Shown in pieces: positions 25,450-33,433 of a stretch of DNA of 64,000 bases (positions within the stretch are counted from its first letter, which is position 1; every line of letters begins with the position of its first letter). The translations under genes and the position numbers were made by a program. Under the pieces are notes generated by a model. The model made no database searches and was not told where the DNA came from. It was given only the letters and a program-made list of their open reading frames with translations. This stretch comes from a virus, in the IMG/VR virus record IMGVR_UViG_3300050821_006606, positions 1 to 64,000 of that record; one strand, 5' to 3'.

Positions 25450-25872
25450 TCAAAACCAGTCTTCGTCACAGCGGAGTGTCCTACTGACGATCCCTCCAAG
25501 CCTGCGCATATTTTCGTTGGTATATGGCTCGGGCACCTGTGGCTCCTTGTGAATCGGATTTGAGACGTAATTGCAGAGATCGGCCCGGGCATTGCGCAAG
25601 AAAGTCGCGAACATTGGTATCTTCGCCGCCTCGAATACGAACCGGTTGAGATTTACACCGTAAGTCGGCACCACGGTCAGCATCATATCGAGAATATCCT
25701 CGATTGACGCGCCTTGGTTAAACCTGTAGATGGGCATCCACGCGCACTTCTCATCTCGATCAATTGCAATCCGGACCCGACGCCAGAGAGCTTCCTGGCC
25801 GTTTTCAATAATAAAGCGGTCTCCGACCGGGCCATCGGTTCCACATGCCCAGAACCAATCATCTTTCGGCAT
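25450..25872 (-). CDS. Hypothetical protein
   Basis: 140 residues (KDDWFWACGTDGPVGDRFII, RNARADLCNYVSNPIHK). Abuts the next gene directly (TGAATG) and overlaps the previous by 14 nt. Unknown function. Confidence 0.72.
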   Translation of the reverse strand: MPKDDWFWACGTDGPVGDRFIIENGQEALWRRVRIAIDRDEKCAWMPIYRFNQGASIEDILDMMLTVVPTYGVNLNRFVFEAAKIPMFATFLRNARADLCNYVSNPIHKEPQVPEPYTNENMRRLGGIVSRTLRCDEDWF

Positions 25873-26050
25873 GGCCTATCCTTGGTCGTTCGAGGTCAAC
25901 ACACTCGCCATCGATGGTCAGCTTGCAGACCGGGCATTCCTTCGGAATTTCCGCCGGCGGACCACACCAGTCATGCCCACAAACAAACACGACATGGGCA
26001 GCGCCAAAAGTCACAGTGTAGCCCTTCAGCAACTCCGCAATCTCATCCAT
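25859..26050 (-). CDS. Small zinc-ribbon-like protein
   Basis: 63 residues from the ATG at 26050, which shares a base with the upstream stop (TGATG); a GTG three codons upstream is an alternative. CGHDWC and CPVC form a possible zinc site of the rubredoxin-knuckle kind. Small metal knuckles like this are common in phage accessory proteins. Confidence 0.7.
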   Translation of the reverse strand: MDEIAELLKGYTVTFGAAHVVFVCGHDWCGPPAEIPKECPVCKLTIDGECVDLERPRIGHAER

Positions 26051-26265
26051 CAGCGCCACCGATCCTCGGGAACAATCTGCCCGGACTCGATGACCCAGCG
26101 CAGTTTGTCGCTCATCGTTTTTCCCGGCGCCTCAGAGAGAATTCTCGTCGGAGTGAGCATCGTCACCGCCAGTTGTTTCCCGGTGCCGTCGAAGATCAGC
26201 CATCCGTTTGTCGAAAAATGAGTTTCTATATCCAATAAGATTTCGGTTTCAGACACGGTATGCAT
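26050..26265 (-). CDS. Small hypothetical protein
   Basis: 71 residues. An acidic N-terminus (TVSETEILLDIETHF) is followed by STNGWLIFDGTGKQLAVTML, likely a beta hairpin. Overlaps the upstream gene by 17 nt. Confidence 0.7.
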   Translation of the reverse strand: MHTVSETEILLDIETHFSTNGWLIFDGTGKQLAVTMLTPTRILSEAPGKTMSDKLRWVIESGQIVPEDRWR

Positions 26266-26575
26266 CTCCTTCTGGTGGTTCGCCCATCGCCTGCTTTAGC
26301 CGTGCGAAATTCAGCTTCTCGACCCACGGCCCGATGTTTTCGTGCTCCGATACCGGCACCTTGATGTGGAGTTCGCTCGCTGGGTGGAACAGAACGATCA
26401 TCGGCTCTTGACCGATGTCGTTCATGAGGTGCGCCTCCATGTCATCCGGTAGGCCGGGAAGCGCTTCCGGATCGATCTTGGGTAGCGCGGCGATATTGAT
26501 CCGGCGCACCGGAATCGGATTGCCGGCATCATCGACGACATCACGCGCCGCGCTACTGAGGAGTTCCTTCTTCAT
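26249..26575 (-). CDS. Hypothetical protein
   Basis: 108 residues: AGNPIPVRRINIAALPKIDP, then EPMIVLFHPASELHIKVPVS, an alpha/beta pattern. Coupled by 4 nt to the GH16-collagen gene upstream. Unknown; could be an accessory to that protein. Confidence 0.72.
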   Translation of the reverse strand: MKKELLSSAARDVVDDAGNPIPVRRINIAALPKIDPEALPGLPDDMEAHLMNDIGQEPMIVLFHPASELHIKVPVSEHENIGPWVEKLNFARLKQAMGEPPEGDAYRV

Positions 26576-28080
26576 GGGAGATTCCCCACATCACTCTGGA
26601 CCTTCGCCAGCGCGGTCAGCGCCAGCGTCAGATCGGCCTTGACCAGCGCTGAGCCTGCCTTGGCCTGTGCGGCGAGGATTTGCGTCTTCACCGCAGCGAT
26701 ATCCGTCAGCGCCGTCGCGACAGTGACCGGGACACCGACCACGGGAGATGTTGCCGGTGACCAGCCTCCGGGCCCGGTCCAGAGATACCAGCCGCTTCCC
26801 TGGGCTGGTATGGCCTGCCCGTAGAGACCGCCATTATACCAGACAAGTTGCGCCGTCCCATCGCCGTCCGGCATGGGTGCGCCGTTCTCAAGCGCCAAGC
26901 CGGCCGTGGTGATGGTGTAGACGTTCCCGGAGGTATCGACGATCGAACCGACACCCGGCGTGATGGCCGTGCCTGAGGGCGATGCGGAGACCGGACCGGT
27001 TGCGCCAGTCGCTCCCGTGGCGCCCGTGCTGCCGCCTCCCGTTGATCCGGTCGCGCCCGTGCTTCCGGTCGCTCCCGTAGCGCCTGTAGCGCCCGTCGCC
27101 GTCGCGTAGTTTGCCGGGACGGTAAACACACGGAAGTCGCTGATGATCATTGGCTCGAACGACGTGGTTCCAGCCGGAGGAGCTCCCACCCAGCTATTCG
27201 GATTACTGCCGATCGCCAGGTTGTTGATCGGATACACCGGAATATCCGGGCCGTTCAGATCGTTGGTCGCCGGCCAAACAAACATGCATTTGTCGTCGAC
27301 GAAAGCCGCGTTCACGTCATCCGTCATCAGCGCGCCGTACTTGTGTGGTCCCGCGCCTGGATCGAAATCGATCGGCATCGTAAAGGTCGCCGTCGCGTTC
27401 GGCGGACCACCAGCCGCGATGTACTGCGGCTGCGGGTTGAGCAGCTTGACCTTGGCGAGCCAGTTCGGGTCGTTGGTATGGATCGAGGTCGTCAGCATCC
27501 ATTGCGTGCCCGTTGGGTTGACCAATTCAATCAAGTCGAACTCGCCCGCCGGCCACTTCCCAATGTTCGGCAGGATCCAGAGCGCCCCCCACATGCCTTT
27601 GCCCGACGGCACCTGGGCGGTCCATTCGAAATACGCCGGAGCCGGATTACCGTTCGGGAATGTGACGGCGGCACCAGAAAGGATTGTCTGATTGGCGAAT
27701 GACGGTCCGAGTAGCGTCTTCTCGGCAGGCGTCAACAGCCGCGGCTGGATCGTCAACGGCCCCTGCGGACCGGGCGATGTCATGCATGTGGTCCCGAGCA
27801 AATTCATGCCGGTCTTCGTCAGGTAAGCCTCGGCCTCGGTTCCGGGATTCAGGAATGCTCCAACGATCTGGCCCAGGCCGTTGGTCTGCTGCGCTTCGTC
27901 CTGCGAGAAACCCGCGCTCCATTGCGTGGTCTCACTCAGCGGCGGATACGGTGCGACAGGCAGCGGGTAGGGCGGTTGGTTCCATCCCGTCGCCGGCGCG
28001 GAGAACAGCGTCGTGCCGTCCATCAGTTGGGTGAAGCCGGCCATGTTGAGCGGATCGCCGATTTGGACCTGGGCCGCCAT
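26572..28080 (-). CDS. GH16-type glycosidase with collagen-like repeat (possible depolymerase)
   Basis: 502 residues. The central domain (about 95-325) has the GH16 sandwich with motif EFDLIE at 180-185, where E180 would be the nucleophile, D182 a helper and E185 the acid/base; GMWGALWILPNIGKWPAG precedes it. Then GAT/GST Gly-X-Y units (about 329-362) form a collagen-like stalk. The end (about 370-502) has a GxVYTITTAGLALENG and GSGWYLWTGPGGW look of a carbohydrate-binding or trimerising domain, then a helical tail. GH16 enzymes cut beta-glucans, agars or carrageenans. A virion depolymerase is plausible, but its place outside the tail operon is odd. Confidence 0.83.
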   Translation of the reverse strand: MAAQVQIGDPLNMAGFTQLMDGTTLFSAPATGWNQPPYPLPVAPYPPLSETTQWSAGFSQDEAQQTNGLGQIVGAFLNPGTEAEAYLTKTGMNLLGTTCMTSPGPQGPLTIQPRLLTPAEKTLLGPSFANQTILSGAAVTFPNGNPAPAYFEWTAQVPSGKGMWGALWILPNIGKWPAGEFDLIELVNPTGTQWMLTTSIHTNDPNWLAKVKLLNPQPQYIAAGGPPNATATFTMPIDFDPGAGPHKYGALMTDDVNAAFVDDKCMFVWPATNDLNGPDIPVYPINNLAIGSNPNSWVGAPPAGTTSFEPMIISDFRVFTVPANYATATGATGATGATGSTGATGSTGGGSTGATGATGATGPVSASPSGTAITPGVGSIVDTSGNVYTITTAGLALENGAPMPDGDGTAQLVWYNGGLYGQAIPAQGSGWYLWTGPGGWSPATSPVVGVPVTVATALTDIAAVKTQILAAQAKAGSALVKADLTLALTALAKVQSDVGNLP

Positions 28081-28092
28081 ATTTCTCTCCTG

Positions 28093-28356
28093 TCAGAACG
28101 CGCTGCGCGCGAGATATCGTTCTTCGGCCGCTTTCCAGTGCTTTTCGCTCACATTGCCCGGCTCGTCACCCGCGTCGATCGCGGCCTCGATCGCATCGAG
28201 CGCGATGTTCTTCTGCTGGCGGCGAGACTTTCCCGGCAACGTCGCCGGCCGCTTGATAGAGTACGTGCCGTGCCCGGAAAAGCCCAGATACATGATCGCA
28301 TCCTCGGCCGTGGCCGGGTCGTAGAATTCCACCGTGTTCCAGGTGATCAGCGGCAT
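28093..28356 (-). CDS. Small hypothetical protein
   Basis: 87 residues from ATG 28356, which shares a base with the upstream stop (TGATG). Begins MPLITWNTVEFYDPATAEDA and has a basic middle (KRPATLPGKSRRQQKN) and a helical end. Not recognised. Confidence 0.72.
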   Translation of the reverse strand: MPLITWNTVEFYDPATAEDAIMYLGFSGHGTYSIKRPATLPGKSRRQQKNIALDAIEAAIDAGDEPGNVSEKHWKAAEERYLARSAF

Positions 28357-28757
28357 CAGGTCTTTTTCTCGGCGATCTTCTGCTTCACCTTGGCCCGAAA
28401 CCGCCGCAGAAATCCATCCAATTGATCCGGGCACTCAGCGTAGAGCGCGATCAGCGAGTCCGCGGCGTGATACAGGAAGGTCTTGTTGAGGGTCGGCTCC
28501 TTGTGCCGTCGGAGCATGGCAGTCGCTCGATTGTCCCGGGCAACACGGAAAGAGACGTGTCCCGATTTCCGACGAACCACGCGGCCGTCTCTCTTGAGTA
28601 GTTCGCCGTGATCGACGCGGAAATCCATTTCATGGACAAGCCCGCAATCGCAGCACGCCAAGCGATAGCTCCGGTGTGTGGGAAATTCCCATGCGGTCCA
28701 CCGGCTTCCCTCGGGCACCGTATCTCTGATTTCGCGGTAATTGCGGCGACGCTTCAT
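28356..28757 (-). CDS. Zinc-binding hypothetical protein
   Basis: 133 residues. CCDCG near 35-39 plus H42 may bind zinc. The C-terminal half is basic and helical (GFLRRFRAKVKQKIAEKK). SFRVARDNRATAMLRRH looks like a phrase from small phage proteins of unknown role. Overlaps its neighbours by 1 and 4 nt. Confidence 0.73.
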   Translation of the reverse strand: MKRRRNYREIRDTVPEGSRWTAWEFPTHRSYRLACCDCGLVHEMDFRVDHGELLKRDGRVVRRKSGHVSFRVARDNRATAMLRRHKEPTLNKTFLYHAADSLIALYAECPDQLDGFLRRFRAKVKQKIAEKKT

Positions 28758-29116
28758 GCGGCTCCATCCGGATCAACGGGACGATACCCCAGGTTGCGCA
28801 TGATCCGGCCCTCGACCATCGCTTCCGTCATGTCCCCTATAAGAGAGGCTCGTGTCATGTCAGGCAACATGCTTATAGGGAATCGCGGGTGGGATGACCA
28901 CCATGTTGTTGATACCCAGTACTGACCGGTCTCTTCGTGAAAAACGAACGATGCACAGGCGATCGCATCAGGCGGAGGGTCACAGTTCAGGATACCGGTA
29001 CTCCACTTGCGTAGGGCCGCTGTCACAGGCGAAGACGGGATAGGCCGCTCATAGATGCGCAACTCAGCGCCCCCTTTGAGCGTCACCTTGCCGATCCGGA
29101 CGCGGGCCGATGTCAT
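28754..29116 (-). CDS. Hypothetical protein
   Basis: 120 residues. IACASFVFHEETGQYWVSTT and MTRASLIGDMTEAMVEGRIM suggest an alpha/beta fold. Its start overlaps the stop of a 31-codon membrane peptide by 3 nt. Confidence 0.72.
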   Translation of the reverse strand: MTSARVRIGKVTLKGGAELRIYERPIPSSPVTAALRKWSTGILNCDPPPDAIACASFVFHEETGQYWVSTTWWSSHPRFPISMLPDMTRASLIGDMTEAMVEGRIMRNLGYRPVDPDGAA

Positions 29117-29208
29117 CCCAGCACCATCGACGCGGCGACCACCACGCTGACCGCACAGGCACCGCAGGCGGCCAGCAGCAGCAGCGTGATGATCAGGTCA
29201 CTGTTCAT
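29113..29208 (-). CDS. 31-aa single-span membrane peptide
   Basis: MNSDLIITLLLLAACGACAV then VVVAASMVLG: a hydrophobic run of over 25 residues after a short polar start. The ATG shares a base with the upstream stop (TGATG) and its own stop overlaps the next gene's ATG, so it sits perfectly in the operon. Such micro-membrane proteins in phages often modulate lysis or superinfection; its role here is unknown. Confidence 0.65.
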   Translation of the reverse strand: MNSDLIITLLLLAACGACAVSVVVAASMVLG

Positions 29209-29429
29209 CAGGAGTCATCTTCTGTCGGGTCCGTAGCCACATCAGACATCGCGATCATGGATTGCCGCTGCCGGAGATCGGCCAGCTTGGCCAGCAGGTT
29301 CTGATGGGCTTGCTCGACCTGCCTACGCAATTCTCCGTACGCATTGGAGACCAGTTCCAGCCGGTCGATGTCCCATTGGGATGCTTCCCTGGTCTCGTCT
29401 CTGGTCACATCGTAAATTCTGACTGCCAT
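29208..29429 (-). CDS. Small coiled-coil protein
   Basis: 73 residues from ATG 29429 with GGGACAG upstream; a longer frame reaches 29630, but that extension is Cys-rich and overlaps the HNH gene. The middle (LVSNAYGELRRQVEQAHQNL) is a coiled coil. The end is acidic. Confidence 0.65.
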   Translation of the reverse strand: MAVRIYDVTRDETREASQWDIDRLELVSNAYGELRRQVEQAHQNLLAKLADLRQRQSMIAMSDVATDPTEDDS

Positions 29430-29517
29430 CTGGCTTCTGTCCCTTGGGAAACCACAATATATGCAATACCCAGTCTGATCCACAACGCACCATGAGTTGC
29501 ACGACTCTGTGCGGCGT

Positions 29518-30189
29518 TTAGGCGGCAACACAGCGAAGACGATACCTTTCCCGCAAGGCCGCTCGACTTTGTTCGAGGTTCGCATAATAGTGCGCTGCGG
29601 CACGAAGGCGGTTACATTCCTTACATTCACCTCCCTGTCTATTTCTCGTGCTGGTCGAGCGGCGCATGATGTTGTCTTCGATATAGGGATGGCCGCATTT
29701 GAATTGCGTTTTCGGCGGCTTCGGAGGCCGCGCCAGCCTTGCTTGGCGTTGTTTTTCCAGATTCCTTGTCTGATAGATACCGTCGCATATACGACAAAGG
29801 CGACGGCCGCGGCCTTCGCGTCCAGGTTTGCGAATAGTATTCTCTTCTGAATATGGGTGCCCGGCTTTGCAATGGGTTTTCGCGAGTTGGCGCTGCGCTG
29901 CCGTCTTGCCAGTATTCCCTCGCCGGATGTTAATCTTGCGAGTCACGGCCTCCAGATGAGCCGGATTTACGCAGCATCGGACCCTACAAAGATGGTCCAG
30001 TTCAAGACCCTCCGGAATTGGCCCTGTAAATAGACGATAAGCCACTCGATGAGCCAATTCTTGCTTGCCAGCGTCATCTGCGATGAATCCGTAGCCGGTC
30101 TGCCATGACCATGCGCCGGCCCACAACCAGCATCCGGAATTTGGCTCCGGGATGTACTTCGCCTCAAATCGTTCCAGCAGAGTGGCCAT
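29518..30189 (-). CDS. HNH homing endonuclease
   Basis: 223 residues. The HNH module is clear: SGCWLWAGAWSWQTGYGFIA, AHRVAYRLFTGPIPEGLELD, then DHLCRVRCCVNPAHLEAVT with the catalytic H in LDH. Two extra Cys/His pairs (CKAGHPYSEEN, FKCGHPYIEDN...CKEC) form DNA-binding zinc knuckles in the second half. The 88-base gaps after and before it suggest an inserted element among packed small genes. Confidence 0.9.
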   Translation of the reverse strand: MATLLERFEAKYIPEPNSGCWLWAGAWSWQTGYGFIADDAGKQELAHRVAYRLFTGPIPEGLELDHLCRVRCCVNPAHLEAVTRKINIRRGNTGKTAAQRQLAKTHCKAGHPYSEENTIRKPGREGRGRRLCRICDGIYQTRNLEKQRQARLARPPKPPKTQFKCGHPYIEDNIMRRSTSTRNRQGGECKECNRLRAAAHYYANLEQSRAALRERYRLRCVAA

Positions 30190-30195
30190 AGTCTT

Positions 30196-30360
30196 TTATA
30201 AAGACTGCTTTTGTGTCGGCCGACCATACGTGTTGACGGCCTTAATTTGAGGAATGTCGGCCTTCTGCATTCCTTTATTGATGCCGGAGCCACGGATCGA
30301 GCCCTGGTCGCGCTCCATGGTGGGTTTTGTCGAGTTCGGGCCGGGAGAGGGAGATTTCAT
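30196..30360 (-). CDS. 54-aa basic protein
   Basis: MKSPSPGPNSTKPTMERDQG, then SIRGSGINKGMQKADIPQIK and a QKQSL end. The ATG has GGAGCACACCC in front, the same style of ribosome site as GGAGAACACC(C/A) used at 38585 and 41106. Ends six bases before the HNH gene. Strongly basic; may bind nucleic acid. Confidence 0.65.
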   Translation of the reverse strand: MKSPSPGPNSTKPTMERDQGSIRGSGINKGMQKADIPQIKAVNTYGRPTQKQSL

Positions 30361-30372
30361 GGGTGTGCTCCG

Positions 30373-30576
30373 TCAGTTCATGGGATGCGTGCTGGTCGTC
30401 ACCCTGCCGTCGTAAAGCTGGTGACTGAGGTCGTTAAGCAATCCGGCGATCATCATGACCGGCAATCCAGCGGTATCGATGGTCTGGACATCCTCGCAGT
30501 ACCGCCCGTCCTCGCTCACCGTGAAGGTAATCGTCAGGGCGTAACTCTTGCCGGCGATGACGGTGCCTTCGTTCAC
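30373..30576 (-). CDS. Small hypothetical protein (GTG start)
   Basis: 67 residues from a GTG that overlaps the upstream stop as GTGA. YALTITFTVSEDGRYCEDVQ reads as a beta sheet. Function unknown. Confidence 0.68.
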   Translation of the reverse strand: MNEGTVIAGKSYALTITFTVSEDGRYCEDVQTIDTAGLPVMMIAGLLNDLSHQLYDGRVTTSTHPMN

Positions 30577-30764
30577 CGCTGTCTCGGCGGCGTCATCTGA
30601 GCGGATAGCCGCGGCGTGCCGCCCTTCGTGAAGTTCCGGTTGAACGCTTCGTCCGGCTTCACCGGTTCCGGCATCTTCATGGCGCCCTTGCGCTTCGGCT
30701 TGTGAGCGGCCTTCTTCTTGCCCGGGTGCATCTCGATCGAGGGTGTCAGCACGGCGTTTTTCAT
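30573..30764 (-). CDS. 63-aa Lys/Arg-rich protein
   Basis: PGKKKAAHKPKRKGAMKMPE dominates; net charge is strongly positive. Likely nucleic-acid binding. ATG clear, coupled at its end by GTGA. Confidence 0.68.
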   Translation of the reverse strand: MKNAVLTPSIEMHPGKKKAAHKPKRKGAMKMPEPVKPDEAFNRNFTKGGTPRLSAQMTPPRQR

Positions 30765-30793
30765 GGGTCGATTCCCTATCAGTCGAGGCGACC

Positions 30794-31021
30794 TTACCCC
30801 TCGTTCTTGCTGAGACGCCAGATGGCCTCGACGGCGATCATGATTTCGCGCTGTTCGTCCTCAAGCAACGCACCACGGCAGGAGATTTCCTGTTTCCCGA
30901 GCCATTCCCGATCGTAGGCGGCGAAGCTGATATCGCTCAGCCGCTTGCCACATGGCTTCTCGCCGTTGTTTTTATTCGTGCACCGGCCATCCGGCCCGAA
31001 GTTGTGGAGCGCGATGCTCAT
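30794..31021 (-). CDS. Small hypothetical protein
   Basis: 75 residues with three Cys (RCTNKNNGEKPCGK, ISCRG) but no complete zinc motif. Coupled to the gene upstream by 4 nt. Confidence 0.7.
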   Translation of the reverse strand: MSIALHNFGPDGRCTNKNNGEKPCGKRLSDISFAAYDREWLGKQEISCRGALLEDEQREIMIAVEAIWRLSKNEG

Positions 31022-32007
31022 CCACCAATGCGCCTCGGATCGCCAAAGCCGATTTTAACCGGGAATGGCGCCTTTTCCTTGGGAACACTATCCAGAGCCT
31101 TTCGCATTTGCTCGCGCGCTCCGGACATCACCTTGCCGTCGATCACGTCGCCGATCGCCCGGTGAAAGTTCTCGTGCACTGGGTCTGGCACGGCCTGTTT
31201 GACCGGTCCCGCAGTGGTCTCCACCGTCTCAGTCGGCCCGATGTAATCGCGTTTGCCTTGGTCGTTGACGCGCATCAGTGCGTCAGACAGGCTTGCGATC
31301 GTCTCTGCGTCATGGCCGCGCAGGATCTCCATTGCCGCTGCCTCGCCTTCCAGGCCCTCGATCCGATCGCGCTGGGTCAAGTTCTCCATGCGCAGCCGGC
31401 GGATTTCATTTCCGGCTTCAATCGCGTCAGCCCGAGCCGCATTGCGTTCATCATATAACCGCCGTGCGGTTTCATGCAGTGAGTCGACGCGAAGTTGGAG
31501 GCGTTGGAACGTGTCTGTAGCTTCGGCCAGCACTGGCGCAAGTCCATCCGGCGCGAGCGCCGCCATCGCGCGGTAGATCATTGTAACATCTGATGCCTTG
31601 AAATCATCTTCGCCAGCCTGGAAAGCCGCCATTCCAGCCTCAACCATCTGCGCCGTCACAGGCTGGCACTCCGGGTCGGCCAGCATGGCCTCCGCTTCGC
31701 GCTGGCGGACTGTCTGAGGATCAACAACAATCGTCCAGTCGGCAGAAGCTTCGACCTTCTTGATCGTCGTGCCGCCCGCCTCGTTGTGCCGGAGAAGCTC
31801 GCCATTCGGATAACAAATCTTTGTGATCACGCCCTGTTCATTGGTTTCAAGGCGGCCCATGCCATGTTTGGCTGCCTCAGCGGCGATGCCCTTGCTGTCC
31901 GCTGGCCAAATGGCGAGCATTGCATTGAGCGCTCTAACGGAGGTGGCGTCTTCCTTAGCAGAATCTATCCGTTTCATTGCTTCCTGAATTATCTGATCCG
32001 CTGTCAT
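31018..32007 (-). CDS. Large helical hypothetical protein
   Basis: 329 residues. Residues about 165-250 form a coiled coil (RLRMENLTQRDRIEGLEGEA). Residues 115-150 contain MVEAGMAAFQAGEDDFKASD, a segment that I associate with replication-linked small proteins but cannot name. The C-terminus has VHENFHRAIGDVIDGKVMSG. No catalytic motif seen. Confidence 0.75.
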   Translation of the reverse strand: MTADQIIQEAMKRIDSAKEDATSVRALNAMLAIWPADSKGIAAEAAKHGMGRLETNEQGVITKICYPNGELLRHNEAGGTTIKKVEASADWTIVVDPQTVRQREAEAMLADPECQPVTAQMVEAGMAAFQAGEDDFKASDVTMIYRAMAALAPDGLAPVLAEATDTFQRLQLRVDSLHETARRLYDERNAARADAIEAGNEIRRLRMENLTQRDRIEGLEGEAAAMEILRGHDAETIASLSDALMRVNDQGKRDYIGPTETVETTAGPVKQAVPDPVHENFHRAIGDVIDGKVMSGAREQMRKALDSVPKEKAPFPVKIGFGDPRRIGG

Positions 32008-32489
32008 TTCGATTTCCTCCGTGTTGTGATCTTCGCGGTGCCGGCGTTGACAGCGGCCATCTTCGGCTCGCCGTATTTCTGGACGGACGCGCGCTTTACC
32101 ACGTATTCACCCCTCTGGGCAGCGATCAGACCGTCGTCCCTGCCGATTGGCTTTCCGGTCACTTTGCGCACGGCGCCGCCTTTCTTGAAGCCAGTCGGAT
32201 CTGGGTCTTTCTTCCGGTCGGCCGCCTCTTTCTTCATCATGCGGTCGATGTCCGCCAGCCGATTGCGTCGCTCGCCTGGGTCCGCTGGTGGAAAGCCCTG
32301 CCTGAACGGATCGACCTCGCCGCCGTCGGCGTAACCCTTCGACCGTTTTTTCGACGGATGATCGCGAACCACGGCATTCGCTGCCATCGCGGCCCGTTTT
32401 GGCGAAGCGCCACGGTCAAGCATACTTTGCTCGACGTGATCCCACTGGCGTTTTTGCGCGGGTGTCTTGGCCTTGGCGCTGCGCGGCAT
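32004..32489 (-). CDS. Basic phage protein (hypothetical)
   Basis: 161 residues, rich in Lys/Arg. Begins SAKAKTPAQKRQWDHVEQSM and ends with GLIAAQRGEYVVKRASVQKY...AVNAG, a pattern seen in virion-associated phage proteins near packaging genes. Overlaps the upstream gene by 4 nt. Confidence 0.75.
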   Translation of the reverse strand: MPRSAKAKTPAQKRQWDHVEQSMLDRGASPKRAAMAANAVVRDHPSKKRSKGYADGGEVDPFRQGFPPADPGERRNRLADIDRMMKKEAADRKKDPDPTGFKKGGAVRKVTGKPIGRDDGLIAAQRGEYVVKRASVQKYGEPKMAAVNAGTAKITTRRKSK

Positions 32490-32492
32490 GGC

Positions 32493-32675
32493 CTATTTCT
32501 TCCCGCCGTGATAGTGCGGACCACCGGGCGCGGCGCCCTTGCGGCGAGCGATCTGCCCGATGACCGCCTTCGGTACGCCCTGTGCTTCAAGTTGCGCGGC
32601 CCGCCCGCCGTGTCCGAGTTTGTTACTTTTGCCGTGATAAGACCCAGTTTTGCGGGTCGAGCCTGACTTCGCCAT
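32493..32675 (-). CDS. 60-aa Gly/Lys-rich phage protein
   Basis: Starts at the ATG with GGAG about 8 nt upstream; longer starts lie inside the next gene. GKSNKLGHGGRAAQLEAQGV and GQIARRKGAAPGGPHYHGGK match a small, widespread type of phage protein of unknown role. Basic and His/Gly-rich at the end. Confidence 0.78.
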   Translation of the reverse strand: MAKSGSTRKTGSYHGKSNKLGHGGRAAQLEAQGVPKAVIGQIARRKGAAPGGPHYHGGKK

Positions 32676-32727
32676 GGCTGGAACTCCTGTTTCCGCCCCC
32701 ACCATACGGCAAATGCGCCGTTGGCGG

Positions 32728-33006
32728 TCAATCCTTCTCCGCGGCAGCAAGCATCGCGTCCCAGATATCTTCAAAGTCGCTGTACTCCGAACCCTCAAGG
32801 ATCATGTCGCGGGTCGCCCTACGGCGGACGATCGCGTAACCCCCCTCGGAAAGCCACGCGATGAAGCGGCGCTCCTGGCAGGGGCACAGAACGTGCCCGG
32901 GCTTCCGTCCCATGCAAGCACACGCGATAGGTTCAAACGCCGGCGAGCGGGCAACGCGGCTGGCGGCGAGCGCCGCACGCACGCGGTCTCGAATTTCGTC
33001 GGTCAT
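32728..33006 (-). CDS. Hypothetical protein with Cys pairs
   Basis: 92 residues from ATG 33006 overlapping the upstream stop (ATGA). CACMGRKPGHVLCPC near 29-43 may bind zinc. The rest (WLSEGGYAIVRRRATRDMIL) is alpha/beta. Unknown. Confidence 0.72.
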   Translation of the reverse strand: MTDEIRDRVRAALAASRVARSPAFEPIACACMGRKPGHVLCPCQERRFIAWLSEGGYAIVRRRATRDMILEGSEYSDFEDIWDAMLAAAEKD

Positions 33007-33239
33007 GGCTTGCCCGCCAATCCACAGTAGCCTGAAGAAGTAAATCCGCCATATCGATTGGGCGTAGGATCGCCAAGTCGCCACGCCATGCACAGAGAAC
33101 CGACGCAAAAAATGCTGAGTTTGTCCTCTTGCTGGTTGCGAAGATAAGCGGCTTTCAGCGTGGCCGGCCCGGTTTGCACACTGACCGCGCGCGACGCCGC
33201 GAACGGACACCACAGCTTCTTGGCCTCTTCCTCGGTCAT
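33003..33239 (-). CDS. Hypothetical protein
   Basis: 78 residues. WCPFAASRAVSVQTGP and CVGSLCMAWRLGDPT: Cys residues and a WCPF start that recur in small phage proteins of unknown use. Coupled by 4 nt on both sides. Confidence 0.74.
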   Translation of the reverse strand: MTEEEAKKLWCPFAASRAVSVQTGPATLKAAYLRNQQEDKLSIFCVGSLCMAWRLGDPTPNRYGGFTSSGYCGLAGKP

Positions 33240-33433
33240 GATGCTGTCTCCTGCCTGAGCGCTCTGAAGGCCGCGACGACGCGATCCTCTGCCTCAGGTG
33301 AGAGAAGCGGCTCGTCCGGCGGCTCATCCCGATAAATGCCGGACAAGATTTTGAACTGAAGCATCCAGACAGCCCAAGGATGCCAGCCGTGTTTCTCGGC
33401 GATCTTCATGTCGCGCTCGAATTCAGCGTTCAC
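33236..33433 (-). CDS. Small hypothetical protein (GTG start)
   Basis: 65 residues from a GTG giving GTGA with the upstream stop. HGWHPWAVWMLQFKILSGIY then an acidic helix. Unknown. Confidence 0.7.
   Translation of the reverse strand: MNAEFERDMKIAEKHGWHPWAVWMLQFKILSGIYRDEPPDEPLLSPEAEDRVVAAFRALRQETAS

Noticed and set aside
29430-29517. Longer version of the gene at 29208-29429 starting near 29630
   Set aside because: The added stretch overlaps the HNH gene end, is Cys/Arg-rich and lacks a ribosome site; the ATG at 29429 has one.
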